Part shown: positions 1 to 6,786 of the stretch, in pieces
Layout of the letters: each line of letters begins with the position of its first letter
Numbering within the stretch: position 1 is the first letter of the stretch
From: DATEEG01 sp035525055
GTDB lineage: Bacteria > Actinomycetota > Acidimicrobiia > Spongiisociales > ZC4RG35
Assembly (NCBI GenBank): GCA_035525055.1
Contig: DATLEZ010000118.1
Coordinates: 1-15,527 of the forward strand
Length of the DNA: 15,527 bases
Direction of reading: 5' to 3'
Notes under the pieces: model-generated
Told to the model about the DNA's origin: nothing
The model's database searches: none
Seen by the model: the letters and a program-made list of their open reading frames with translations, nothing else
Made by a program: the position numbers and the translations under genes

Positions 1-1290
1 GCAGTCGGCGGCCGTGACCTGACGCATCACGTGCGGCACCACGATCTCTGCCGGCACGTCGGCGCCGTTGATCGACAGCATCGCCGCGGTGACACCGATC
101 CGTGACTGGAAGTTGCCACCGGCCGAGAACCAGATGTTGTACGTCGGTTCCGCTCGGTCCACCCAGTCGCAGAACAGGGTCTGCTCGTCGGTGCGTATCG
201 CCACGGTGAGATTCTGCACCGGGATGTTGAGCTCGTCATAGGCCTGGAGGGCGCTGAAAAGCCCGTCGGAGTACTCATAGCTCCATCCGCCAATTTCGGG
301 GTTGGTCGTCAACAACGCTCGAACCGTGTCGAGGGCGAAGTTGTTCACCCAGTAGGTGTCCCCGGTCGTGGTGTTCGCATCTGGCGGCGGATTCACCAGC
401 TCGATCCCGCTGGCGTACGCCGGGATCTCACAGCGCTGCCAACCGAGGGTCAGGGCGTTGCCGGGTGACCCTCCGAGCATGCCGACGGTCCCAGTGCCGA
501 CCCCATCGTTGATGACCTGGGCGAAGCTCTCACCAAGAGCGCAGAGCTCCTCACCGACCACCGTCAGGTAGTCCTGACCCGGAACGAGGGCGCCCTCCTG
601 ATCGGGGAGACCCACCCAGCCTGCCGAGAAGGGGACGTACGGGATTCCAGCCGCGTTGGCTTCAAGGATGGCATCAGCAATTGCCACACCCATGTCGGGA
701 TAGCCGACTATGAAGTCGACGCCTCTCTGGATGAGGAACCTGATGTCATTGGCATGGACCGCCGGATCCTGGTTGAAGTTGGCCGCCGTGGAAACGATGG
801 CCCCGATCTCGGGATAGGTGAGCGCCTGGAGGATTGCCTCCATATGGCTCACTCCACGCCAGACGTTCACTGTGTCGCCGCCGCCGTCGGCGTAACCCAT
901 AACCAGTTCGCCACCGCTTCCGGTGTCGCACTCCTGGGTGCTCCAGCACTCCAACGCCTTGTCAATCGTGGCCTGGTCCAGATCCTGATTGGCACGGGCT
1001 ACCGATGCCAGGATGATGTTCCAGCTCGCCTCGTCCGACGGATCCACCGGGCCCAGCGCCTTTTCCACCAATGCCAAATCAGCATCGGTGCTTTCTCCAA
1101 ATTCTGACAGCGCACCGGCACTTTCGGTCGTGGTGGTTTCACCGGCGGTAGTTTCAGTCGTGTCAGCGGTAGTAGTTGTCTCGGCGGCCGTCGTGGCCGT
1201 CGCCGTGGTCGTTGTAGCGGCCGTACCGCTGCACGCCGCGAGGATCAATGCCAACACGGCGAGGGCGCCGATTGTGTTGATTCTCTTCAT
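1..1290 (-). CDS. Sugar-type ABC transporter substrate-binding lipoprotein (3' end beyond window)
   Basis: The frame is open from the ATG at 1290 to the window edge (430 codons, no stop), so the C-terminus is missing. The start is set by a strong ribosome site, GAGGAGGA, just upstream at 1293-1300. The N-terminus is a lipoprotein signal: Lys-Arg, a hydrophobic stretch, then a lipobox ending Leu-Ala-Ala-Cys near residue 20. A Thr/Ala/Glu-rich linker runs to about residue 60 and should tether the protein to the outer face of the membrane. The rest reads as a periplasmic-binding-protein type 1 (ribose-binding-like, PF13407 type) fold. It should capture a small solute for the permease encoded immediately upstream. 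The substrate is not readable; the neighbouring amidohydrolase and dioxygenase genes suggest a heterocyclic, aromatic or sugar-like compound. No ATPase gene is in view and it may lie beyond the left edge. Family call firm, substrate unknown. Confidence 0.85.
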   Translation of the reverse strand, partial: MKRINTIGALAVLALILAACSGTAATTTTATATTAAETTTTADTTETTAGETTTTESAGALSEFGESTDADLALVEKALGPVDPSDEASWNIILASVARANQDLDQATIDKALECWSTQECDTGSGGELVMGYADGGGDTVNVWRGVSHMEAILQALTYPEIGAIVSTAANFNQDPAVHANDIRFLIQRGVDFIVGYPDMGVAIADAILEANAAGIPYVPFSAGWVGLPDQEGALVPGQDYLTVVGEELCALGESFAQVINDGVGTGTVGMLGGSPGNALTLGWQRCEIPAYASGIELVNPPPDANTTTGDTYWVNNFALDTVRALLTTNPEIGGWSYEYSDGLFSALQAYDELNIPVQNLTVAIRTDEQTLFCDWVDRAEPTYNIWFSAGGNFQSRIGVTAAMLSINGADVPAEIVVPHVMRQVTAADC

Positions 1291-1369
1291 ATTCCTCCTC
1301 CAGTAGCTATTAGCGCGGTTGTTATCTCTCTCATAGGCGGTGAGACTCGTTTGATACGCGTCTCCTTTC

Positions 1370-2422
1370 TCAAGCTGTTGCGTCGTTTGATGTGTTGTCG
1401 TATCTCGTAGATGAGCGTTTAGGACTTCTCCGTTCGCGAAACACCTGCTCCACGCCTTTGATGATCCGATCGCCCGAAACCAGCATGCCTCCGATGATGA
1501 CCAAACCGAAGACCACGAACTGGAGTGCGGTGGGAAGCCCCATCACTCGCATCATCTGATTGAGACCGGTGAGAAAAAACGCGGCGGCAAAGGTGGACAC
1601 AGGGCTGGCCAGACCGCCGTTCAACGAGGCGCCACCGATGACGACGGCAGCAATCGGGCCCAGGAGATAAGACGTGCCGATGTTGACTCCCGGGTTGCGC
1701 AAAAGTCCTGCCAGCGCCACTCCCGCGATGGCATACAGGACCGCCGCTGCCACATAGGCCGAGACTTGATAGAGATTCACGCGGACACCAACAACGCGGG
1801 AGGCCACCGGGTTGGCTCCCACCACCTGGAATCTTCGACCGACGGCCGTGTATCTGAGGGCAGTGACGAGGAGGATGGTGACCGCCACTCCGATCCAGAG
1901 GATCGGGCTCACGCCGAAGATGCGGTTGCTAGTCCAGCCAGACAACCCGGTCGGCACCGGGCTCTGGACCGGGAAGGTCCTGCCGTAACGATTCACAACT
2001 CCGTTGGCGACCTGGCCCACCGCCAGAGTGACGATCAGCGCGTTGAGCTTGAGCCCGCCTATGAGGATCCCGTTGACCAGGCCGATTACGACGGCCGCCC
2101 CGATAGCCGTGAGGAACGCCACGCCGATGCGGTCGTCCGCCTGATCGCCAACACCGACCATGATAATCGCACTAAGGGTGAGGGTGCCAGGGACGCTGAG
2201 GTCGATGCCACCGTGCATGATCACCAGCATCTGGCCCAGCGCGGTCAACCCGAGCAGCGCCCCGAACGGGGCGATGGCGCCCAGTGCCACGCCGCCGAGA
2301 GCATCCGGGGCCCAGATCGAGGCGACGACAACAAGAAGGATGAGGGCGAGATAGACCGGCATGTAACGCGAAGCCACTACGAAGGACGTCAATGCGGCCG
2401 AAGGGGCGCGGGTGAGAGTCAT
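1370..2422 (-). CDS. RbsC-like ABC transporter permease
   Basis: This 350-residue, highly hydrophobic protein has the landmarks of the branched-chain/ribose permease family (BPD_transp_2): HGGIDLSV near residue 70, an NGILIGG...NALIVTL block near residues 115-130, and the GGASLNGG loop near residue 265. Roughly eight to ten membrane segments are apparent. It would form the membrane channel, possibly as a homodimer, for the solute bound by the lipoprotein encoded 79 bp downstream. Its ATG overlaps the stop of the upstream amidohydrolase as ATGA, so translation is probably coupled and transport and hydrolysis are made together. The C-terminal tail is short, Ser/Asn/Asp-rich and cytoplasmic. There is no fused ATPase, and no ATPase gene between it and the lipoprotein gene, which is an unusual order for rbs-type operons. 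Family assignment is firm; substrate is unknown. Confidence 0.9.
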   Translation of the reverse strand: MTLTRAPSAALTSFVVASRYMPVYLALILLVVVASIWAPDALGGVALGAIAPFGALLGLTALGQMLVIMHGGIDLSVPGTLTLSAIIMVGVGDQADDRIGVAFLTAIGAAVVIGLVNGILIGGLKLNALIVTLAVGQVANGVVNRYGRTFPVQSPVPTGLSGWTSNRIFGVSPILWIGVAVTILLVTALRYTAVGRRFQVVGANPVASRVVGVRVNLYQVSAYVAAAVLYAIAGVALAGLLRNPGVNIGTSYLLGPIAAVVIGGASLNGGLASPVSTFAAAFFLTGLNQMMRVMGLPTALQFVVFGLVIIGGMLVSGDRIIKGVEQVFRERRSPKRSSTRYDNTSNDATA

Positions 2423-3789
2423 CCCGTCCCCCCGTGGGCGGTTCCGACCAGAACGCCTGACGCGGCCCCAACCCGTTGCTGCGCGGCTCTGGCCAGGTTG
2501 CGGGCTCGTTCAACGTCGGCTTCAAGCACACCGTTGCGCATCAGGACCCGTCCACCGACAATTACCCAGTCGACATTCGATGTGTCCATCCCCCAGACCA
2601 CGGCCCCGATCGGATCATTGATCGGGAAGATGTTGGGACGATCGGTGCGAAGGACGACGATGTCGGCCTGCTTTCCCGGCACGAGCGATCCCGTCATCCC
2701 ACCGAGGCCGGCAACACGGGCGCCGTCGATGGTGGCGTAGCGGATGACCTCGCGAGTGCTCATGAGCTGGGGAAGCCCGGCCTTGCCAGCGAGCTTGAGG
2801 TCGAAGAACGTGGCATGTTGCATCGAGATCGCAGCGCGCATCTGAGCGAACATGTCACCGGGGGCCACGCGCTCGGTGTCCACCGCCAGGCCAGGCCGGA
2901 CACCACGATCGATCAGTCGCTGAATCGTGAGCGATCCCCGGCCACCCGCCATCTCGCTGGACGGCGCCAGCGAGATGCCCGTGCCCGATGAGGAGATAGC
3001 GTCAAGGTCGTCATCATTGAGGTTGGTGCCGTGGACGAGCGTGACGTCCGCGCCGAGCATGCCCTTACTCGACATAGCTGCAACCACTCCCCCGCTCGAC
3101 GCCTCCGAACCCGTGTGAGCGTGGATCCGCAGCCCCAGTTCCCTCGCCGACTTCCAGTCGCCGGCGAGCTGTTCGAGATGGGCCAATTGGCGAGCAGGCT
3201 GTTGGCGATCGGGGGGGACCGGGTCGGCCGGTCCGAAGGCGATGGTCGTAATGGATTGGGCAGGGTCGGTTCGTCCAGAGGCGAGACGTCCAAGCGCAGG
3301 GCCGACCGCCTCCTGGCTCTCGGCCCAGCTTGGAACCGAGTGGACGAACACCGTGCGCAACCCGGCGTCGGCGTGAGCCTCGAGTGCAGCGTCTGCGTAG
3401 GTCTGGTCGAGTTGTATGTCGGACCAGTCCACTACCGATGTGATCCCCGCCTCGGCTGCACCCAACAATCCAATCAGGGTCGAGGAGTAGACATCTTCGG
3501 GCGTGTAGTGACTCCCGTAAGCAGCGGGCAACACCGATGCTTCACCGCTCGGGCCACCCTCACCAAAGTTTCGGAACAGCGATTCCCAGGCATGGCGATG
3601 GGTGTCGACGAACCCGGGCATGACGACGGTGTCGGTGGTGTCTATGACCTCGGCGTCACGGGATCTGAGACTTTCTCCGACCTCTGCGATCCGCCCGTCC
3701 TCGATGAGTACGTCTCCTTTCCGCAGGTTGGCGGATTTCGGGTCGAGGGTCAGAACGCAGCCGCCCCTCAGCAAGATCCTCCCGGTCAT
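2419..3789 (-). CDS. AtzA/SsnA-type amidohydrolase (deaminase- or chlorohydrolase-like)
   Basis: A metal-dependent amidohydrolase of 456 residues, close to the usual length of the cytosine-deaminase/AtzA/SsnA group. An N-terminal beta segment is followed by the first metal pair in DTHRH (His64, His66), further histidines in RIHAHTG (223/225) and LVHGTNL (253), and the metal Asp in GLAVDTE (304) before the typical GDMFAQMR stretch. PGKQADIVVL near 371-380 is the usual C-terminal beta-sandwich signature. The likely chemistry is hydrolytic removal of an amino or halide substituent, or opening of a cyclic amide, in the cytoplasm. I chose the ATG at 3789 because family members begin at about this point. 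The longer frame from 3861 would add 24 atypical residues and place a LacI-like operator inside the gene. The stop overlaps the permease start, suggesting the substrate is what that transporter imports (inference). Confidence 0.85.
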   Translation of the reverse strand: MTGRILLRGGCVLTLDPKSANLRKGDVLIEDGRIAEVGESLRSRDAEVIDTTDTVVMPGFVDTHRHAWESLFRNFGEGGPSGEASVLPAAYGSHYTPEDVYSSTLIGLLGAAEAGITSVVDWSDIQLDQTYADAALEAHADAGLRTVFVHSVPSWAESQEAVGPALGRLASGRTDPAQSITTIAFGPADPVPPDRQQPARQLAHLEQLAGDWKSARELGLRIHAHTGSEASSGGVVAAMSSKGMLGADVTLVHGTNLNDDDLDAISSSGTGISLAPSSEMAGGRGSLTIQRLIDRGVRPGLAVDTERVAPGDMFAQMRAAISMQHATFFDLKLAGKAGLPQLMSTREVIRYATIDGARVAGLGGMTGSLVPGKQADIVVLRTDRPNIFPINDPIGAVVWGMDTSNVDWVIVGGRVLMRNGVLEADVERARNLARAAQQRVGAASGVLVGTAHGGTG

Positions 3790-3824
3790 CTTGGACCGGT
3801 CATAGGAGATTGGGCCCGATTCTG

Positions 3825-3884
3825 GCAAACGCTTGCATGACGCCACAGAGTAGAAGGACATCGGAGCGTTTGGCGAGCGTTTGC
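3825..3884. promoter_or_regulatory. Paired LacI-family operator-like palindromes
   Basis: Two sites fit the LacI-family pattern GCAAnCGnTTGC with a central CG. Site 1 at 3825-3836 (GCAAACGCTTGC) matches every fixed position. Site 2 at 3873-3884 (GCGAGCGTTTGC) has one mismatch. Their CG centres are 48 bp apart. A further partial copy, GAGCGTTTG at 3864-3872, repeats at 3875-3883 with an 11-bp period. The cluster lies in the 117-bp gap between the dioxygenase stop and the preferred amidohydrolase start, so it probably controls the amidohydrolase-permease-lipoprotein unit. No LacI-type gene is in the window. Confidence 0.55.
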
Positions 3885-3906
3885 AGCACAGGCTGAAGGG
3901 GGGTGC

Positions 3907-4797
3907 TCAACCCGTGGTCCCGGGGGCGTCCCGGCCTGATTCCAAGACGATTTCAAAGCCGACGTCGATGAACGGCGCTGCCAGCCCGTACCGGGAAGCC
4001 TCGTCCTGGGAGTGGTTCCAATCGAAGTCGACCGCCAGGGAGTCCTTTACCGCGAAGACCGCATCGGACTCGAGATACGGATCGCCCTCTACGAAAATAT
4101 GGGTCGTCAGTGGCTTGAAACCCGGCGCCCGGACCATGAAGTGGATGTGGGCCGGCCGCATCGGGTGTCTCCCGGTGGCTTTGAGCAGGTCGCCGACGGG
4201 CCCATCGTCGGGGATCGGGTAGGCGGCCGGCTTCACGGTCTTGAACCAGAACTCTCCACCTTCCCCGGAGCGAAAGACCCCCCGCAGGTTCATCTCGGGC
4301 TGGTCGGGATCCTGGACGTCGTACATCCCGGCCGGTGAAGCCTGCCATACGTCGAGGACCGCTCCCTCGATGGGATGACCCTCCTCGTCGATGACCCGGC
4401 CGTGAACAACTGTGATCTCTCCTGCCACCGCTTCCTCACCGCGGGCAATCATGGCGCCGTGCGGCAGCACCGGGGCGCCGGAGATCCAGAAGGGTCCGGT
4501 GACAGTGCTCTCGGTTCCCCCGGAAAGCTTCCGGTGGTTGATGGCATCGACCAGGATGCTCACCCCGAGAACGTCGGAGAGGAGGATAAACTCTTGACGC
4601 TTGTCGTCCGAGATCTGGCCGACCGCAGTCAGGAATCGAATCGCTCCGAGCCATTCGTCTTCGGTGAGTTCGACCTCGCGGACGAAAGCGTGCAGATGTC
4701 GAACAAGGCCCTCCAACAGGGTCTGCAAACGTCCATCTGATGCGCGCATCTGTCCCAGCACCGCGTCGGTCACGTTGGTTTCGTTCAAGTCCCGCAC
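3907..4797 (-). CDS. Intradiol ring-cleavage dioxygenase, hydroxyquinol 1,2-dioxygenase type
   Basis: The protein has 296 residues, the normal family length. Residues 1-100 form the helical dimerisation domain of catechol/hydroxyquinol dioxygenases (Dioxygenase_N), followed by the beta-sandwich catalytic domain. All four Fe(III) ligands are present: Tyr159 (in GMYDVQ), Tyr193 (in AAYPIPDDGP), His217 and His219 (in RPAHIHF). The spacing matches the family. It should cleave between two adjacent hydroxyls of a catechol-type ring, with hydroxyquinol to maleylacetate preferred because the gene 19 bp upstream is a maleylacetate-reductase homologue. Chlorocatechol or catechol remain possible, as specificity cannot be proved by reading. 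The start is GTG, with GGAGAG about ten bases before it. A LacI-like operator cluster lies just after the stop. Confidence 0.88.
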   Translation of the reverse strand: MRDLNETNVTDAVLGQMRASDGRLQTLLEGLVRHLHAFVREVELTEDEWLGAIRFLTAVGQISDDKRQEFILLSDVLGVSILVDAINHRKLSGGTESTVTGPFWISGAPVLPHGAMIARGEEAVAGEITVVHGRVIDEEGHPIEGAVLDVWQASPAGMYDVQDPDQPEMNLRGVFRSGEGGEFWFKTVKPAAYPIPDDGPVGDLLKATGRHPMRPAHIHFMVRAPGFKPLTTHIFVEGDPYLESDAVFAVKDSLAVDFDWNHSQDEASRYGLAAPFIDVGFEIVLESGRDAPGTTG

Positions 4798-4816
4798 GTC
4801 ATGACTTTCTCTCCAG

Positions 4817-5626
4817 CTAGTGACCCGTCATGGGTCTCTTCCCAAGAAAAGCATCATCGAGAAGCTGGCGAATCCACCCGCGTTCGACCGGTCGCGGGTT
4901 GTATCCCGGGTTCTCGAAAACGATGTCGGCTGCCCGGTCGAGATCGTGCTCGTACATTCCGAGTTCGGTGAGGCTCGAAGGCGCTCCGGCCGCAACGGCC
5001 ATCTCGAAGAGTCCGGCTGCGGGATCGGCCACGCCGAGGACTCCAGCAATGTCAGCCATGACCTTCACCGGATTTCGCTGCTCGGCATAGAGGGCCTCGA
5101 GGCAGTGAGCAGCAGCGTTCATAGCGCTGCCTGCGGTAACTCTCATCGGAAGCGCCCTGCTCCGGTCGGGGTCATAGACCACGGTTTGAGGTTTAGCCCT
5201 GGGATCCCTGCCGGTCGTCTTGAGTCCGCCGACCGTCACGCCGTGGATCGAGGTCATCTCCGAGCCCGAGTAAGTGGTGGGAATCGCCAGGTGCTGAATC
5301 GGAGCTCTGATGGCGATGTTCTTCCCGAGACCGATCGTCGAACCCCCTCCGATCGTGACGACCGCTTGCGAGGAGGAAGCGACCACGAGACTTCGAGCCC
5401 TCTCAACATCCTCGATCGGAAGAGGGGGGTTCACCTGGTCGATTCGTGCCGCGAACCCATCACCCAGCTGATCCGATAGGAAATCGGCGAGATGGATCGA
5501 CGAGCCGCTCGCGATGATCATCACCTTTCGGGCGCCGAGGGTGTCGAACTCCGCCGGCACCTCCGACACCGCCCCCGCCCCAAACACGACACGCCCTCCC
5601 AGGACTTCGTAAACGAAGCGGTTCAT
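4817..5626 (-). CDS. Maleylacetate reductase homologue with an internal deletion
   Basis: An iron-containing alcohol dehydrogenase of the maleylacetate reductase group, which reduces maleylacetate to 3-oxoadipate with NAD(P)H. The N-terminal nucleotide domain is intact: GGGSTIGLGK at 93-102, PTTYSGSEMT at 116-125 and the MNAAAH segment at 169-174 (Asn170, His174). The usual C-terminal end is also present (LGM near 222-224, NPRPVER at 243-249). The protein is only 269 residues against roughly 350 in the family. The text jumps from LYAEQRNPV (about 179-187) straight to VMADIAGVLG (189-198). The missing stretch of about 80 residues is where the family carries its conserved HHKLCH...H metal-binding histidines. 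The frame is kept and there is no stop, so it is a clean in-frame loss, probably inactivating. The ATG overlaps the stop of an upstream gene remnant (ATGA). Confidence 0.75.
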   Translation of the reverse strand: MNRFVYEVLGGRVVFGAGAVSEVPAEFDTLGARKVMIIASGSSIHLADFLSDQLGDGFAARIDQVNPPLPIEDVERARSLVVASSSQAVVTIGGGSTIGLGKNIAIRAPIQHLAIPTTYSGSEMTSIHGVTVGGLKTTGRDPRAKPQTVVYDPDRSRALPMRVTAGSAMNAAAHCLEALYAEQRNPVKVMADIAGVLGVADPAAGLFEMAVAAGAPSSLTELGMYEHDLDRAADIVFENPGYNPRPVERGWIRQLLDDAFLGKRPMTGH

Positions 5627-5772
5627 CTCCGATGGGCCCCTTCGGTCCGCTGTTTGATCTCGCGCAACACGACCAACTCGTCCTCTGCAGGCGCGGTGGC
5701 CTGTTGGGCAGTCGTGAATTCAGCCAAATCGGCGTCAGTGTGCCAGACGCATGCGCTGGCCAGCCGATCGGG
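5623..5772 (-). pseudogene. 3' remnant of an unidentified gene, overlapping the reductase start
   Basis: Directly upstream of the reductase an open frame runs from just after an in-frame TAA (5773-5775) to a TGA at 5623-5625, overlapping the reductase ATG (5624-5626) as ATGA. It encodes about 49 residues ending in a charged, probably helical segment (AEDELVVLREIKQR) with ordinary coding character. There is no ATG or GTG start in frame, only a TTG at 5727 without a ribosome site. The tight overlap is what an operon partner's C-terminus would look like, so I read it as the tail of a gene whose 5' part was lost and replaced by the palindromic spacer. I do not recognise the family. It could instead be chance. 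Confidence 0.35.
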
Positions 5773-5775
5773 TTA

Positions 5776-5991
5776 CCAGCCCTCCCCGATTGGGCTTGCC
5801 GATCCGAGGATCGGAGCCCCCGCGCCTTGCGGGCGCGCCCTTTCCCACGGCGCGGGGCCCCCTTTCCCACTCACGACCCTCGAACCGGCAAGTCCGGGCA
5901 TCGATGACCCGGTCGCCGGAAGGTATGGAGGGCCCGTTTCCCTGCGGTGCCCTGCCCATGACGGAAAACGATCAGGTTCCTTACGGAGTCC
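5776..5991. repeat. Gene-free spacer with stacked palindromes and direct repeats
   Basis: Together with the gene remnant this is the 365-bp stretch between the reductase and the regulator. It is full of structure. The hairpin at 5792-5819 has outer arms GGGCT/AGCCC and inner arms CCGATCC/GGATCGG around a GA loop. A second hairpin at 5821-5837 is CGCGCC, loop TTGCG, GGCGCG. The 11-mer CCCTTTCCCAC occurs at 5838-5848 and 5860-5870. A near-palindrome lies at 5894-5912 around CATCGATG. At the regulator end TCCTTACG repeats at 5978-5985 and 5989-5996, an 11-bp period. No convincing coding frame was seen. It could be a repetitive intergenic element and may also stop transcription from the regulator. 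Confidence 0.5.
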
Positions 5992-6471
5992 TTACGAGGC
6001 CTCGAGAACGTATCCCCGCTTGCGAACGGTCCTGATCACGAGGCCGATGGGGGCCAGCCGCCGCCGGAGGCGATGCAGTTGAACGTCGAGGGAGTTGCGC
6101 CTCACGTCGTCGGAGCCCTGGGTAGCCACCACCAGGCTGCGATGGCTCACCATTGACGAGAACTTCTCGAGCAGCACGGCGGTGAGACGGGCTTCGATTG
6201 GCGAGAGGGCGACCCACCCGTCCCTCCAGGTGAGAACCCCGTTCTCGTCGAGTCTTGGTTTGCGAGGCGCCTCCCAGCGCTGGCGGAGGCTTTCGACCCG
6301 GGCCCACATTTCGCTGTCGTCGGCCGGGAGTCTGATCCAGTCCTCCAGAGGATCGGTCACGACCGGAGGCGGGCCATCCTCAAGAAGCAGCAACCGCGGT
6401 CGTCCCTCAGAGGCAAGAGACGACCGTATCTCTTGCTCTAAAGGCCACCGCACCATCGCTACAACGACCAC
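5992..6471 (-). CDS. OmpR/PhoB-type winged-helix regulator without a functional receiver
   Basis: The protein has 159 residues. Residues about 75-157 are a transcriptional-regulator C-terminal winged helix: a beta strand (VLTWRDGWVALS), the helical core (PIEARLTAVLLEKF), the recognition helix (RRNSLDVQLHRLRRRL) and the wing ending TVRKRGYVLE. The N-terminal 65 residues are short and contain no recognisable phospho-acceptor aspartate pocket, so it is not a normal response regulator and no sensor kinase is adjacent. It should bind DNA independently of phosphorylation. I took the GTG at 6471, with AAAAGGGG a little far upstream. ATG at 6456 is the alternative. The divergent position opposite galB-ligK suggests that it controls them, and 11-bp spaced repeats just upstream of its start look like an operator for this family. 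Function in the cluster is inferred from position. Confidence 0.75.
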   Translation of the reverse strand: MVVVAMVRWPLEQEIRSSLASEGRPRLLLLEDGPPPVVTDPLEDWIRLPADDSEMWARVESLRQRWEAPRKPRLDENGVLTWRDGWVALSPIEARLTAVLLEKFSSMVSHRSLVVATQGSDDVRRNSLDVQLHRLRRRLAPIGLVIRTVRKRGYVLEAS

Positions 6472-6493
6472 GTCTGCAAGAAACGCCCCTTTT

Positions 6494-6526
6494 GTTTCGC
6501 AACGGTTTCACATTGGTGAAAGATGG
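6494..6526. promoter_or_regulatory. 11-bp phased repeats and inverted repeat upstream of the regulator
   Basis: Three 11-base units follow one another: GTTTCGCAACG (6494-6504), GTTTCACATTG (6505-6515) and GTGAAAGATGG (6516-6526). The first two share GTTTC at 11-bp spacing, the phasing OmpR/PhoB-family proteins use. An overlapping inverted repeat, TTTCAC-ATTG-GTGAAA, covers 6506-6521. It lies 23-55 bases upstream of the regulator's GTG and is a candidate autoregulatory site. Nothing in the window proves binding. Confidence 0.4.
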
Positions 6527-6560
6527 GTGGCAAAGCCTCACCACGGTGTGACGCCTCCTA

Positions 6561-6665
6561 AATTTGGCGCTCCAGTCCCGGATCAGACGAAACCTGGCGT
6601 CGCGCTCCCGGTTTCCGGGACTCTCAGGCCGAATTACGGATTATCCGGGAGCCACCCGCCAAATT
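6561..6665. repeat. Long interrupted inverted repeat in the divergent spacer
   Basis: Left arm AATTTGGCG (6561-6569) pairs perfectly with CGCCAAATT (6657-6665). After a symmetric six-base interruption on each side, TCCCGGAT (6576-6583) pairs perfectly with ATCCGGGA (6643-6650). Inside sits a compact hairpin, TCCCGG-TTT-CCGGGA (6606-6620), whose left half can alternatively pair with the CCGGGAGC at 6645-6652. A separate hairpin GCGAAT-CCCCCT-ATTCGC lies at 6686-6703. The 315-bp gap 6472-6786 is otherwise free of genes. The element could be a structured RNA leader or attenuator, a large operator, or the remnant of a small palindromic mobile element. Confidence 0.6.
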
Positions 6666-6771
6666 ACGAGGGGAACCGATGACGGGCGAATCCCCCTATT
6701 CGCTGATCCTTTGCTGCATGCGACCCCAACCTGACCCACTACCCAAAAGTCCCGCGACCTGTGTTCGTCGA

Positions 6772-6777
6772 TAGCAT
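6772..6777 (+). promoter_or_regulatory. Candidate -10 element of galB, leaderless transcript
   Basis: TAGCAT fits the TAnnnT form of an actinobacterial -10 box and ends nine bases before the galB ATG at 6787, where no Shine-Dalgarno sequence is seen. This spacing would start transcription at or next to the start codon. No clear -35 is present. Confidence 0.35.
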
Positions 6778-6786
6778 GAACGTCAT

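Noticed and set aside
1291..1369. Possible terminator between permease and lipoprotein genes
   Set aside because: Only five-base complementary segments (GAGAC/GTCTC) are present, with no stable stem, so the two genes are more likely on one transcript.
1766..2740. Long plus-strand open frame (324 codons) opposite the permease and amidohydrolase
   Set aside because: Its translation is rich in His, Asp and Arg without domain character and it lies across two well-supported genes. It is an antisense shadow of GC-rich coding DNA.
3790..3861. In-frame N-terminal extension of the amidohydrolase from an ATG at 3861
   Set aside because: The extra 24 residues do not look like the family's N-terminus and cover a LacI-type operator. 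The ATG at 3789 gives the usual beginning, although it has only a weak ribosome site.
5460..5870. Minus-strand frame overlapping the start of the reductase
   Set aside because: It is out of frame with the reductase, Arg/Pro/Gly-rich, and mostly translates the palindromic spacer.
5875..5915. T-arm-like GGTTCGA on the minus strand suggesting a tRNA
   Set aside because: The flanking bases do not form a T-stem, and no acceptor stem or anticodon arm can be drawn around it.
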